A DNA stretch of 64,000 bases. Source: a beta proteobacterium AAP51 (GTDB lineage: Bacteria > Pseudomonadota > Gammaproteobacteria > Burkholderiales > Burkholderiaceae_C). The notes under the pieces were generated by a model. It had not been told where the DNA came from. It worked only from the letters and a program-made list of their open reading frames with translations, and did not search any database. A program made the position numbers and the translations under genes. Within the stretch, counting starts at the first letter, position 1, and each line of letters starts with the position of its first letter. Positions 43,745-52,097 of this stretch are shown piece by piece. The DNA lies in the NCBI GenBank assembly GCA_001295905.1, contig LJHT01000058.1, forward strand, positions 62,001 to 126,000, given 5' to 3'.

Positions 43745-44245
43745 GTGCGGTCTCCGATGAAGGCTGATGCCGCCCGCAGGCGGCGCCGGGTAGGCCCCGC
43801 TTCGGCCCTGGGGCACCGTCGGGGCATGGCGGGAGCGGTGAGACTCGAACTCACGGGCCCTTGCGGGCCGCCGGTTTTCAAGTTCACAGCTGAGTTCAAG
43901 CTATTCAACAGCTTAGCTGACTTTTCTCTCCGCAACGCACGCGAAACAGCCAGCAAGGTGGGCTCATCGTCACCGGTTGTGCGGGCCGTACCCGGCCGTG
44001 ACGGGGACCACGCACGGCAACTTGGCATTCGGGCATCCCGCTTTCCTGCCCGCAGCCTGAACGACGCCGTGCCGCCGCGCCGTCGCTGGCTGAGGCGACT
44101 TGGCGCGGATGACGGCGCCGGAGCGCGCGAAGTGGCCCCCACCCAGGTGATGCAGGGTGTGCAGCGCCGCGTTGTCGTCGCAAAACCAGGCACGGTGCAG
44201 GCCCGCGCTGCGGGGCTGCCCTCACGCGTGAAACCGCGTTCGGGC
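43745..44245. other. 501-bp gap containing a tRNA fragment, otherwise no gene seen
   Basis: Besides the tRNA remnant at 43827-43882 the gap holds an imperfect inverted repeat, AGCTGAGTTC-AAGCT and AGCTTAGCT, at about 43888-43918. This local stretch is lower in GC than its surroundings. I see no convincing coding frame in 43920-44245; the open frames lack plausible starts and coding character. It could contain decayed mobile-element sequence. Confidence 0.5.
43827..43882 (-). pseudogene. 3' half of a class II tRNA, probably tRNA-Ser(UGA); likely attachment-site remnant
   Basis: On the minus strand the sequence runs from an anticodon loop, CTTGAAA (anticodon TGA), through ACCGG, a long variable arm GGCCC-GCAA-GGGCC, and a T arm GTGAG-TTCGAGT-CTCAC. 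It ends with the 3' acceptor strand CGCTCCC, discriminator G and CCA. The 5' half is missing: the bases before the loop (GTGAA) cannot pair with ACCGG, and no GGGAGCG acceptor strand is found nearby. A break exactly at the anticodon loop is the usual product of integrase recombination in tRNA genes. tRNA-Sec is a less likely parent because its anticodon is TCA. Confidence 0.75.
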
Positions 44246-45019
44246 TCAGCCGGTCCGTCTGCGCCGAACCAGCCAGAGGCCTGCCGCCAAGCCGGCCGCC
44301 ATCAACGCCACCGAAGGCGGCAGCGGAACGGGCGACACGGTCATCTGCACGCCGGCGAACTTCTTTTCGATGAAGGCCTGCCGCAAGCCGGCCGACTGCG
44401 GGTCGGTGAAGGCGGTGAGCTGGTTTTCGATGGTCAGGCCCACCTCGCGCGCGCGGGCCTGGATCACGTTGGTAGGCACGCCGAAAACGGGCGGCACCGA
44501 CAGGGGCTGCGTGTTCGCGTCGATGCGCGCCAAGGCAGCCCAGTCGTGCAGCAGGCCATCGTTCAGGTTCAGCGAGCTGCCCGGTGCGAGGCTCAGGTTG
44601 GCTGTCGTCTGGGTGTTGATGGAAGACGCGATGCTGAAGGCCCTCAGCTGGCCGCTCACCTGCACGCTGCTGCCGCTGCCGCTGAGCTTGTAGTCGCCGA
44701 ACTCGGCCAGATCGAAGGCGCCGAATTCGAAGCCGTTCTTCGCCTTCAGCACCAGCCCGCTGACGGTGGAGTTCTGCGTCACCACGCCCGCGCCGTTCAA
44801 GGACTCGGCCGCGAAGGCGTTGAAGGTGAAGAAGATGCTGTTGCCCGCCAGGGTGGGCGCGCCGAAGAGGCCCAGCTTGGTGGTGTCGTAGGTCAGGTCG
44901 AAGTCAGTCCCGGTGATGGTGACCAGGGCCGCTTGCGCCCCCCAGCTGCAAGCAGCGCCCAGCAAGGCCGCCACCGCCGCACGCCGCCAAACCTGCACCC
45001 TGCTGCCCTTCTTGCCCAT
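44246..45019 (-). CDS. VPLPA-type CTERM secreted protein, paralogue A
   Basis: The 257-residue product has a signal peptide (AAVAALLGAACSWGAQA) and a beta-rich mature domain. The C-terminal sorting signal VPLPPSVALMAAGLAAGLWL followed by VRRRR fits the VPLPA-CTERM variant of the PEP-CTERM class. The mature domain is clearly paralogous to the next gene (shared GTDFDL, AESLNGAG, KNGF-FGAF, GDY-LSG and GQLRAF). A 22-bp element also found before phoB lies 32 bases upstream of its start. Function unknown; probably an exosortase-processed surface or matrix protein. Confidence 0.85.
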   Translation of the reverse strand: MGKKGSRVQVWRRAAVAALLGAACSWGAQAALVTITGTDFDLTYDTTKLGLFGAPTLAGNSIFFTFNAFAAESLNGAGVVTQNSTVSGLVLKAKNGFEFGAFDLAEFGDYKLSGSGSSVQVSGQLRAFSIASSINTQTTANLSLAPGSSLNLNDGLLHDWAALARIDANTQPLSVPPVFGVPTNVIQARAREVGLTIENQLTAFTDPQSAGLRQAFIEKKFAGVQMTVSPVPLPPSVALMAAGLAAGLWLVRRRRTG

Positions 45020-45051
45020 CGTCCCTGCCCCGTGCCTGACTGCTTGCCCGC

Positions 45052-45073
45052 CACCTTAGGGGCCGCGGGTGAC
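45052..45073 (-). promoter_or_regulatory. 22-bp shared upstream element, copy A
   Basis: On the minus strand it reads GTCACCCGCGG followed by CCCCTAAGGTG. It differs at only two of 22 positions from the element before phoB at 46642-46663. It ends 32 bases before the start of paralogue A and lies in the 71-base gap between the two paralogues. A shared promoter or operator is the simplest reading. Confidence 0.6.
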
Positions 45074-45090
45074 GCGCGCCTACAGGCGGC

Positions 45091-45834
45091 CTAGCTAGAA
45101 CGGAGCAAGCGCAGCGCGGCGCCCCCCAGCAGCAGCGGGGCCAGCAGCGCCAGGGTGGAGGGCGTGGGCAGGGTCTGGTTCGATGCCGCCAGGATGTCGA
45201 CGACCAGACCACTGAACTTGTTCTCGATGAAGGCCAGACGCAGGCCGGTCTGGCTGGGGTCGGTGTAGGCCGAGAGCTGCAGGTCGATCTCGAGGTCCAC
45301 CTCTTCGAGCCCCGCCGCCAGGCCGTTCAGTCCCCCGCCGCTGGGTGCGGTCTGGCCGTCGATGCGGGCCGTGGCGCTCCAGTTGCGGTTGCTGCCGTCG
45401 GCCGTTCCGAAGGGCTGCGTGCCCTCCAGTTGCAGTGCCGTGGCCAGCACGCCGGCTTGCGGCAGGGCGGCATCGAAGGCGCGCAGCTGCCCGCTGGCGT
45501 TCACCTGGCTACCCGCTCCGCTGAGCCGGTAGTCGCCGAACACGGCCAGGCTGAAGGCACCGAAGCGAAAGCCGTTCTTGCCCTGCAGACGAAGGCCGGA
45601 CAGCGCCGCCGACAGCACCTGCGTGCCCGCGCCGTTCAGCGATTCGGCGCGCTGCGCGTTGGGGGTGAAGAAGAGCGTGTTTCCCACCAAGCTGGGCGTG
45701 CCGAAGCTGCCCGTCAAGGTGCTGTCGTAAACGAGGTCGAAGTCCGTGCCAACCACGGTCACGGGTGCAGCGGCTGCAGCGGCGCCCCACCAAAGCGCGG
45801 CGCAGAGCGCGGCTCGTTCCAGACGGATCGGCAT
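45091..45834 (-). CDS. CTERM-type secreted protein, paralogue B
   Basis: The 247-residue product has a signal peptide (ALCAALWWGAAAAA) and a mature domain homologous to paralogue A along its length. The C-terminal signal is less canonical: LPTPSTLALLAPLLLGGAAL followed by RLLRSS, with only scattered basic residues. It starts 20 bases after the phoB stop, so it is probably transcribed with phoB. The pair looks like a tandem duplication that has diverged, with paralogue A having its own upstream element. Confidence 0.82.
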   Translation of the reverse strand: MPIRLERAALCAALWWGAAAAAAPVTVVGTDFDLVYDSTLTGSFGTPSLVGNTLFFTPNAQRAESLNGAGTQVLSAALSGLRLQGKNGFRFGAFSLAVFGDYRLSGAGSQVNASGQLRAFDAALPQAGVLATALQLEGTQPFGTADGSNRNWSATARIDGQTAPSGGGLNGLAAGLEEVDLEIDLQLSAYTDPSQTGLRLAFIENKFSGLVVDILAASNQTLPTPSTLALLAPLLLGGAALRLLRSS

Positions 45835-45854
45835 GGACGGTCTCCTGCAGCAGG

Positions 45855-46580
45855 CTAGCCCACGGTGTCGCTGGTGGGGGCGGTGATGTATTGCGTCAGG
45901 CGGTAGCCCGCGCCACGCACGGTTTCGATGAAGCCGGCGCCCTGGGCTTGCGCCAAGGCTTCGCGCAGGCGCTTGACGTGCACGTCCACCGTGCGTTCTT
46001 CGATGAACACGTGGTCGCCCCAGACGCGGTCCAGCAGCTGGGCGCGGCTGTGCACGCGCTCGGGGTGGGTCATCAGGAAGTGCAGCAGGCGGAACTCCGT
46101 GGGGCCTAGCTTCACCTCCCGCACCTTGTCTTCCAGGCGCCGCGTCACTCGCCGCGTGGCGGGGTCCAGGCGCAGGCCGGCGATCTCGACGGCGGTGTCC
46201 AAGGCGTCTGGCGCCCTTCGGCGCAGCACCGCGCGTATGCGCGCCAGCAGCTCCTTGGTGGAAAAGGGTTTGGTCAGGTAGTCATCGGCGCCCGCGTCGA
46301 GACCGGCGATCTTGTCGGCCTCGTCGATGCGCGCGGTCAGCATGATCAGCGGCACGCTGCGCGTGCGCGAGTCCTGCCGCCAGCGCCGCGTCAGCTGCAG
46401 GCCCGACTGGCCGGGCAGCATCCAGTCGAGCAGCACGAGATCCGGCAGCACCTTGTCGATGGCCAGCTGGGCGAGCTCGGCGTCGGCCGCCAGTTCCACA
46501 TCGAAGCCGGCGTGGCGCAGGTTCAGCGCGATCAGCTCGGCAATGGCCGGTTCATCCTCGACCACCAGTACACAACTCAT
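45855..46580 (-). CDS. phoB: PhoB-type response regulator (OmpR family)
   Basis: The 241-residue product has a receiver domain (acidic residues E8/D9, phospho-acceptor Asp52 in LLDWMLPG, Lys in YLTKPF) and a winged-helix DNA-binding domain. The segments LLHFLMTHPERVHSRAQLLD and EERTVDVHVKRLREAL are characteristic of PhoB, the phosphate-starvation regulator. No phoR or phoU lies beside it, and the next gene in the operon is a CTERM protein. It may therefore be a second PhoB-like copy with another role. It is divergent from the gspG operon across 308 bases. Confidence 0.85.
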   Translation of the reverse strand: MSCVLVVEDEPAIAELIALNLRHAGFDVELAADAELAQLAIDKVLPDLVLLDWMLPGQSGLQLTRRWRQDSRTRSVPLIMLTARIDEADKIAGLDAGADDYLTKPFSTKELLARIRAVLRRRAPDALDTAVEIAGLRLDPATRRVTRRLEDKVREVKLGPTEFRLLHFLMTHPERVHSRAQLLDRVWGDHVFIEERTVDVHVKRLREALAQAQGAGFIETVRGAGYRLTQYITAPTSDTVG

Positions 46581-46888
46581 CTCGCCCTCCAGACCGACCC
46601 GTGCGGCGCGCTGCGTGTTCCATCCGCAGTCGCTGTGCGGGCACTTTAGGGGCCGTGGGTGACAAATGCGTGAGGGCCGGCGATTTGCGCGGATTGCGTT
46701 GCGTGCATCTCGGTGCCTGCACAGTCCCCTGGCACTGTTTTGCGTGGCGGCCCCTGGGCGTGGGCCGCAGGTGCTAGTCCGTTTGGCTCATCAGCCGGCT
46801 CGCGTGCAACGCGGCCCGGTCATGCGACGGTCACTGCGGCCACTTAGCCTGCACTGCTTGATTGAAAGCTGCAGCAGTTCGCGACCCC
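46581..46888. other. 308-bp divergent gap between phoB and gspG
   Basis: The gap holds the shared 22-bp element (46642-46663) and must contain the promoters of both the phoB and the gspG operons. A TGGCAC-like sequence at 46730 has a TTGC partner at wrong sigma-54 spacing. No gene is seen. Confidence 0.5.
46642..46663 (-). promoter_or_regulatory. 22-bp shared upstream element, copy B
   Basis: On the minus strand it reads GTCACCCACGG followed by CCCCTAAAGTG, 61 bases before the phoB start. The preceding bases give TTTGTCAC, so a TGTCAC half-site similar to half of a Pho box is present, but a second half at Pho-box spacing is not evident. Confidence 0.6.
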
Positions 46889-47317
46889 ATGACCCGCCTT
46901 CGTTTCAATGCGCAGCCAGCACGTGGCTTCACCTTGCTGGAACTGCTGGTGGTGATGGTCATCATCGGCCTGCTGGCGGGGTATGTGGGCCCCAAGCTGT
47001 TCGGCCAGATCGGCAAGTCGGAAACCAAGGTGACGCGCGCGCAGATCGATGCGCTGCAGAAGTCGCTGGACCAGTACCGCATCGACATCGGCCGCTACCC
47101 CAGCACGCAGCAAGGGCTGGGCGTGCTGGTGCAGCGCCCTGCCGACGAAGCGCGCTGGCAAGGGCCCTACCTGGCGAAGGCCGTGCCGCTGGACCCCTGG
47201 GGCCGGCCTTACCTCTACCGCGCGCCCGGCCAGCATGGCGAGTACGACCTGTACTCCCTGGGCCGTGACGGTGCGGCCGGCGGCGAAGGCAGCGATGCCG
47301 ACATCACCAGCTGGTAA
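46889..47317 (+). CDS. gspG: GspG-like major pseudopilin
   Basis: This is the major pseudopilin of a type II secretion-like system. The 142-residue product has a basic leader and the prepilin peptidase site RGFTLLELLVVMVIIGLLAG, cleaved after Gly with Glu at +5. A pseudopilin body with the typical RYPSTQQGLGVLVQRP and a C-terminal YDLYSLGRDGAAGG follows. That YSxGxDG pattern with acidic residues matches the calcium site of GspG. I chose ATG 46889. It opens the operon and lies five bases before gspF. Confidence 0.93.
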   Translation: MTRLRFNAQPARGFTLLELLVVMVIIGLLAGYVGPKLFGQIGKSETKVTRAQIDALQKSLDQYRIDIGRYPSTQQGLGVLVQRPADEARWQGPYLAKAVPLDPWGRPYLYRAPGQHGEYDLYSLGRDGAAGGEGSDADITSW

Positions 47318-47322
47318 GCGCC

Positions 47323-48504
47323 GTGCCTGAATTCCTGGTGCAGGTGGCGCAGGCCGGAGGCCCGGGTCGCGTGCTGCGTGTGCAGGCCGACAGTGCCTAT
47401 GCGGTGGCGCAGGTGCTGGGCCTGCCGCCGGCGGCCATCCTCGACGTCAAGCCCGTGTTGCAGGCCAGCCCCCGCGGAGCGCGGCTCGACCTGCGCCTGT
47501 TCAGCCAGGAACTGGCCTTGCTGCTGCAGTCGGGCATACCGCTGCTGGAAGCGCTGGACACGCTGCGCGAAAAGGGCCCGCGCATGGCCGGCCGCTCGGC
47601 GCTGGACGCCGTCAGCGCGGCGCTGCGCGCAGGTCTTTCGGTCAGTGAGGCGCTGGGCCGTGCACCGGCCGCCTTCGATGCGCTGTTCATCGCCATCGTC
47701 GCGGCCAGCGAGCGCAGCGGGCAACTCGTGCGTGCGCTGCAAGACCACGCGGCCTACCTCGCCTGGAGCCAGAACCTGCGCAGCAAGCTGGTGGCGGCCT
47801 GCATCTACCCGCTGATGCTGCTGGGCGCGGGCGGCGCCGTGGTGCTGTTCCTGCTGCTGTACGTGCTGCCGCGCTTTGCCAGCGTTTTCGATGCTTTGGG
47901 CAACGACGTGCCCGATGCTTCGATGGTCTTGATCGGGTTCGGCGTCTGGGCTGCCGCCCATCCCGGCGTCACGGGCGCAGTGCTGACGGCGCCCGTTGTC
48001 GCGGCCGTGCTGGCCTGGCAATGGTCGCCCCTGCGCGCAGCCCTCGCGGCGGCGCTGTGGCGCGCGCCCGTGGTGGGGCCGCGCTGGCGCGTGGTGGTGC
48101 TGGCGCGCCTGTACCGCGGCCTGGCGCTGCTGCTGGGCGCCGGGGTGCCCGTGCCCGCGGCGCTGAAGCTCATGCACGGCGTGGTGGCCGCGCCGCTGCA
48201 GCCGGCCCTGGTGGCCGCCACGGCGGCGGTGGGTAGCGGCCAGCGGCTGTCGGTGGCCTTGCAGGCGCACGGGCTGGCCACCCCGGTGGCCCAGCGCATG
48301 GTGCGCGTGGGCGAGGGCAGCGGCGAACTGGCCTTGATGCTCGAACGCGCCGCCAGCTTCCACGACGAGGAAATCTCGCGCCTGAGCGAGCTGATGGTGC
48401 GTGCCGTCAACCCGGCACTGATGCTGGTGATGGGCGTGGTCATCGGCGGCATCGTCGTGCTGATGTACCTGCCCATCTTCTCGCTGATGGAGCGCGTGCA
48501 GTGA
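47323..48504 (+). CDS. gspF: GspF-like inner-membrane platform protein
   Basis: GspF/PilC-family protein of 393 residues. Two repeated cytoplasmic helical domains (about 60-165 and 260-370) alternate with three transmembrane segments (near 165-190, 215-235 and 370-390). Family patterns FSQELALLLQSGIPLLEALD and GLALLLGAGVPVPAALKLMH occupy equivalent places in the repeats. The start is GTG at 47323. The stop overlaps the next start (GTGA). Note that F precedes E here, the reverse of classical gsp order. Confidence 0.92.
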   Translation: MPEFLVQVAQAGGPGRVLRVQADSAYAVAQVLGLPPAAILDVKPVLQASPRGARLDLRLFSQELALLLQSGIPLLEALDTLREKGPRMAGRSALDAVSAALRAGLSVSEALGRAPAAFDALFIAIVAASERSGQLVRALQDHAAYLAWSQNLRSKLVAACIYPLMLLGAGGAVVLFLLLYVLPRFASVFDALGNDVPDASMVLIGFGVWAAAHPGVTGAVLTAPVVAAVLAWQWSPLRAALAAALWRAPVVGPRWRVVVLARLYRGLALLLGAGVPVPAALKLMHGVVAAPLQPALVAATAAVGSGQRLSVALQAHGLATPVAQRMVRVGEGSGELALMLERAASFHDEEISRLSELMVRAVNPALMLVMGVVIGGIVVLMYLPIFSLMERVQ

Positions 48505-50027
48505 ACGCCCCCATCGACACGCCCTGGCGCCTGGACTTCGAGGCCTGGCCTCCGGTCGAGGCGGCGCGCCATCGCGCCGTGCTGGCGCTGAATCCGGCCG
48601 GTGATGCCAGCCTGCTGGCCGACCGTGAGCCCGATGCCCTGCTGCTGGACGCCGTGGAAACGCGCCTGAGCCGCAGCCTGGCCTGGCAGCGCTGCGAGCC
48701 CGCGCTCATCGACCTGTGGCTCGCCCAGGCCCAGGCGCAGGGCCGGGCGCTGGACGGCGTGGCCGCGCAGGCGGGCGAGGCGGCAACGGCTGGTGAACAG
48801 TCAACGCCCGAACTCACGCTGGCCGGGCTGGCGGGCGAAGGCAGCCCTGCGGTGCGCCTGCTGGACGCGGTGCTTTACGACGCGCTGAAGGACGGCGCCA
48901 GCGACGTGCACATCGAGACCCGCCACGCCGGCGCCGAGGTGCGCGTGCGCCTGGACGGCGTGATGCAGCCGCTGCGGCGCGTGGAGGGTTCGAACCTGGC
49001 CGAGCAGGTGGTCTCGCGCCTGAAGGTGATGGCCGAACTCGACATCGGTGAGCGCCGCCTGCCGCAGGACGGCCGCTTCAAGCTGCGTGCGCACGGCCGC
49101 GACATCGATTTCCGCGTCTCCATCATGCCCAGCGTGCACGGCGAAGACGCCGTCGTGCGGGTGCTCGACCGCGCCGCCATCGAGCAAGGCCGCGGCAGCC
49201 TCACCCTGGCCTCGCTGGGTTTTTCACCGGCGCGCTGCGAGCAGATACGCGCGCTGTCGCGCATGCCGCACGGCATGCTGCTGGTCACCGGCCCCACGGG
49301 CAGCGGCAAGACGACGACGCTGTACGCCGCCATCACCGAGATCCACCAGGGCGGCGAGAAGATCATCACCATCGAAGACCCGGTGGAGTACGAACTGGCC
49401 GGCGTGGTGCAGGTGCCGGTGAACGAGCGCAAGGGGCTGACCTTCGCCCGCGGGCTGCGTTCCATCCTGCGCCACGACCCCGACCGTGTGCTGGTGGGCG
49501 AGATCCGCGACGCCGAGACGGCGCAGATCGCCGTGCAGGCGGCACTCACCGGGCACCTGGTGTTCAGCACGGTGCATGCGAACCATGCCTTCGACGTCAT
49601 CGGCCGCTTCATGCATATGGGGCTGGACCTGTACAACGTCGTCTCGGCACTGAATGCCGTGGTGGCACAGCGCCTCGTGCGGCGCCTGTGCGGGCATTGC
49701 GCTGCGCCGCTGCAGCCCAGTGCGGAGCAGCTGGCCCTGCTGCAGGGGCTGGCCGACCCGGCACGCGCCGAGCCGCTGCGCCTGCGCCAAGCCGTCGGCT
49801 GCGCGCACTGCCGCCACACCGGCTACCGCGGCCGCCTGGCCGTGGCCGAGGTGCTGGTGCTCGACGACGAACTGCGCGACCTGATCGCGGCGCGCGCGCC
49901 CATGCAGCGCATCAAGCAGGCCGCCAGCGCCAACGGCATGCAGCGCCTGCACCGTGCCGGCCTGGCGCTGGTGGCCACCGGCGCCACCACCTTCGAAGAA
50001 CTGGAACGGGTGGTGGCCGATGGTTGA
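48501..50027 (+). CDS. gspE: GspE-like secretion ATPase
   Basis: The 508-residue hexameric ATPase powers pseudopilus assembly. It has an N-terminal domain (1-110), an N2 domain with DASDVHIETR-like sequence, and an ATPase core. Walker A is GPTGSGKT at 264-271, the Walker B/Asp box region contains IRHDPDRVLVGEIRD split over about 325-345, and the His box region is also present. The four-cysteine zinc module is intact: Cys397, Cys400, Cys434, Cys437. Start is GTG, overlapping the gspF stop. Confidence 0.93.
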   Translation: MNAPIDTPWRLDFEAWPPVEAARHRAVLALNPAGDASLLADREPDALLLDAVETRLSRSLAWQRCEPALIDLWLAQAQAQGRALDGVAAQAGEAATAGEQSTPELTLAGLAGEGSPAVRLLDAVLYDALKDGASDVHIETRHAGAEVRVRLDGVMQPLRRVEGSNLAEQVVSRLKVMAELDIGERRLPQDGRFKLRAHGRDIDFRVSIMPSVHGEDAVVRVLDRAAIEQGRGSLTLASLGFSPARCEQIRALSRMPHGMLLVTGPTGSGKTTTLYAAITEIHQGGEKIITIEDPVEYELAGVVQVPVNERKGLTFARGLRSILRHDPDRVLVGEIRDAETAQIAVQAALTGHLVFSTVHANHAFDVIGRFMHMGLDLYNVVSALNAVVAQRLVRRLCGHCAAPLQPSAEQLALLQGLADPARAEPLRLRQAVGCAHCRHTGYRGRLAVAEVLVLDDELRDLIAARAPMQRIKQAASANGMQRLHRAGLALVATGATTFEELERVVADG

Positions 50028-51528
50028 GGCCCGCGCCAACCCCGGCGGCACCGGCCTCGGCACGCAGGCCCCGCACCGCGTCGCGCAGGTGCCGGCCTGG
50101 TTCGGGGCTGCGCGGCGGTGGGTGCGCCAGGGCTTGCAACTTTGGGTGCGGCGCCCGCGCCCGCTGCTGCTGGTTGCGGATGGTGTGTGGGACCCCGCGT
50201 CGGCATCGGCTCCCTTCGCCGACTTCGCGGCCTGGTGCCGTGCCCACCCCGGCCTGGCCTGCGAACTCTGGCTCGGGGCCGGCGTGCTGGCCGATGTGCT
50301 GGGCGACGTGGCGGACCCGCAAGCCGGCAACGGCGGCGAGTTGCGCACCGCGGCCGCCCGCGGCGCCTGGGTGCAGCGCGTGCTTTTTCACTACCACGGT
50401 GAAGCGGCGGTGGCCTGGCCCCTCTTGCCTTGGCAGCACGCGGGTGCCTGGGGCGCGACCGCGCTGCGCGGCTTGTCCTTGGCCGGCTTGCAGGCCCAGG
50501 CCCGCGAGCATGGCGTGGTGCTGCGCGCCGTGCGGCCGCTCTGGCCCCGCCTGCTGGCGCAATTGCTGTCGCACGAGGCACAGCAGGGCGGCCGTGCGCC
50601 GGACGAGGCTTGGCTGGTGGAAGCCGTGCCCCAGGCGAGCGGCCTGGCTTCAGCGGCATCACCGGCCACAGCGGCCTCGGGCACGGCAGCGCGGCCAGCG
50701 GCAGGGCCGCAGGCGGCTGGCGCGGCCCACCTCACGCTCGTGAAGCTCAGCCAAGGCCGCATCACTTCACTGCAGCGCCGACGCCTGCAGGCGCCGTGGG
50801 CCCCGGCCTTGCAGCGCCTGCTGGAAGAAGAATCGCCCAGCCCGCCGTCCAGCCCCGCACCCCGCCGCCGCCTGCTGTGGCTGGGCGACGCGCCCGAAGG
50901 CCCGCTGCCGCTGCCGCGCCTGCTGACCGTGGCGCCGCCGTTCGCCGAAGCACTGTCCAAGGCGCGGGGCAGGGGGCCTGACTTCCTGCGGCCCGAGGCC
51001 CGCCCCGGGCCGCTGGCCTGGGCCTGGCTGGCCACCTGCGCCACGGTGCTGGCGCTGGCGGGCGGCGAAGCCCAGCAGGCCTGGACCTTGCGCGCGCAGG
51101 CGCAGGCGGTGGTGCCCGCTGCCGAAGGCCCGCGCGTGACCAGCGCCGCAGCCCCGGCCGACCCCGCGCGGCAGGCGCTGCAGCAGCGCCTGCACCACCC
51201 CTGGCGGGCCGTGTTCCTGGCCAGCGAGCTGCCCACGTCGGCGGGGCTGCGCTGGCTGTCGCTGGACCACCGGGCGGGCGCAGAACTGCGCCTGCAGGGC
51301 CTGGCCAGCGATGTCGCCCCGGTGCAGCGCCTGGCGGCGGCCTTGCGCCAGCAGCCGGCCTGGCAGCAGGTGCTGGTGGCGCGCCTGGAGGTGCAGGCAG
51401 CAGCGCCGATGGGGCCTACGCCAGGCGCTGCAGGCCCCCAGGCGCCGGCGGCCTTCCCGAACCTGGACCCGAAGCTGAACCACGCGTTCGAGATCGTGGC
51501 CCAGCTGCGCGAAGAGGTGGCCCCGTGA
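50020..51528 (+). CDS. GspL/PilN-like assembly protein (divergent)
   Basis: This 502-residue protein lies where the cytoplasmic-membrane linker GspL is expected. It has a poorly conserved N-terminal half of actin-like (PilM/GspL) character, a single transmembrane helix near 345-362 (LAWAWLATCATVLALAGG), and a periplasmic part of about 140 residues resembling PilN or the GspL C-domain. Sequence alone would not identify it; the position between gspE and a PilO/GspM-like gene and the topology do. It overlaps gspE by eight bases and the next gene by four. Confidence 0.6.
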   Translation: MVEARANPGGTGLGTQAPHRVAQVPAWFGAARRWVRQGLQLWVRRPRPLLLVADGVWDPASASAPFADFAAWCRAHPGLACELWLGAGVLADVLGDVADPQAGNGGELRTAAARGAWVQRVLFHYHGEAAVAWPLLPWQHAGAWGATALRGLSLAGLQAQAREHGVVLRAVRPLWPRLLAQLLSHEAQQGGRAPDEAWLVEAVPQASGLASAASPATAASGTAARPAAGPQAAGAAHLTLVKLSQGRITSLQRRRLQAPWAPALQRLLEEESPSPPSSPAPRRRLLWLGDAPEGPLPLPRLLTVAPPFAEALSKARGRGPDFLRPEARPGPLAWAWLATCATVLALAGGEAQQAWTLRAQAQAVVPAAEGPRVTSAAAPADPARQALQQRLHHPWRAVFLASELPTSAGLRWLSLDHRAGAELRLQGLASDVAPVQRLAAALRQQPAWQQVLVARLEVQAAAPMGPTPGAAGPQAPAAFPNLDPKLNHAFEIVAQLREEVAP

Positions 51529-52097
51529 GGTGGCCCGCCAGGCTCACACCGCCCACGCGATTTGCGCGGGCCGCGTGGTCCGTTCGGCCCGGCTGGCCGG
51601 CCCCGGCCTGGCCTGCAGGGGCCGGCCTGGCGGCGCTGGCACTGGCCACGGTGCTGGCCGGCGTGGCCGCGCCGCATTGGCGGGCCGAGGCCGAAACCCG
51701 GCTGGCCAGCCTGGCCTCGGCGGTGCCCTCCCGCCCGGCCCCGGAGGTCACCCGACCCGTTGCCGCCCCTGCCTGGCCTGCGGCGGTGCAGTCACCGCGC
51801 CGTGCGCTGGCACTCCACGGCTTGGCCAGGCGTTCCGGCCTGGAGGTGCTGCTGGTACGCGAGCAAGTCGACGCCGCCACGCACCTTCAGCTGGTGATGC
51901 ACGGCACGGCCGCCTACCCGGCCCTGCGCCAGTTCGTCGAGCGTGCGCTGGCGGCCGACCCCGCCCTGGTGCTGGACCGCCTGCGCCTGCACCGCGGTGA
52001 GACCGATGCCGCGCAGGTGAACTTCGAACTGCAGTGGACGCTGCTGCACAGCCCGCCGGCACAGGCCTCCACGGGCCGCATCGAGCCTGCGCGATGA
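51525..52097 (+). CDS. GspM/PilO-like assembly protein
   Basis: The 190-residue product has one transmembrane helix (about 33-52, LAALALATVLAGVAA) after a basic N-terminus. A periplasmic domain follows with a ferredoxin-like pattern (LHGLARRSGLEVLLVREQ, YPALRQFVERALAADPALVL, FELQWTLL), as in PilO and GspM. The start is GTG 51525 within the GTGA overlap. The role is inferred from topology and position. Confidence 0.62.
   Translation: MRWPARLTPPTRFARAAWSVRPGWPAPAWPAGAGLAALALATVLAGVAAPHWRAEAETRLASLASAVPSRPAPEVTRPVAAPAWPAAVQSPRRALALHGLARRSGLEVLLVREQVDAATHLQLVMHGTAAYPALRQFVERALAADPALVLDRLRLHRGETDAAQVNFELQWTLLHSPPAQASTGRIEPAR

Noticed and set aside
43609..44193. Minus-strand frame across the tRNA fragment as a coding gene
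   Set aside because: It runs through the tRNA remnant and into the signal-peptide region of the binding protein in a wrong frame, with low-complexity composition; no start signal is seen.
46730..46743. Sigma-54-like TGGCAC...TTGC before gspG
   Set aside because: The GG and GC dinucleotides are separated by nine bases where ten are required, and no activator-binding repeats are visible.
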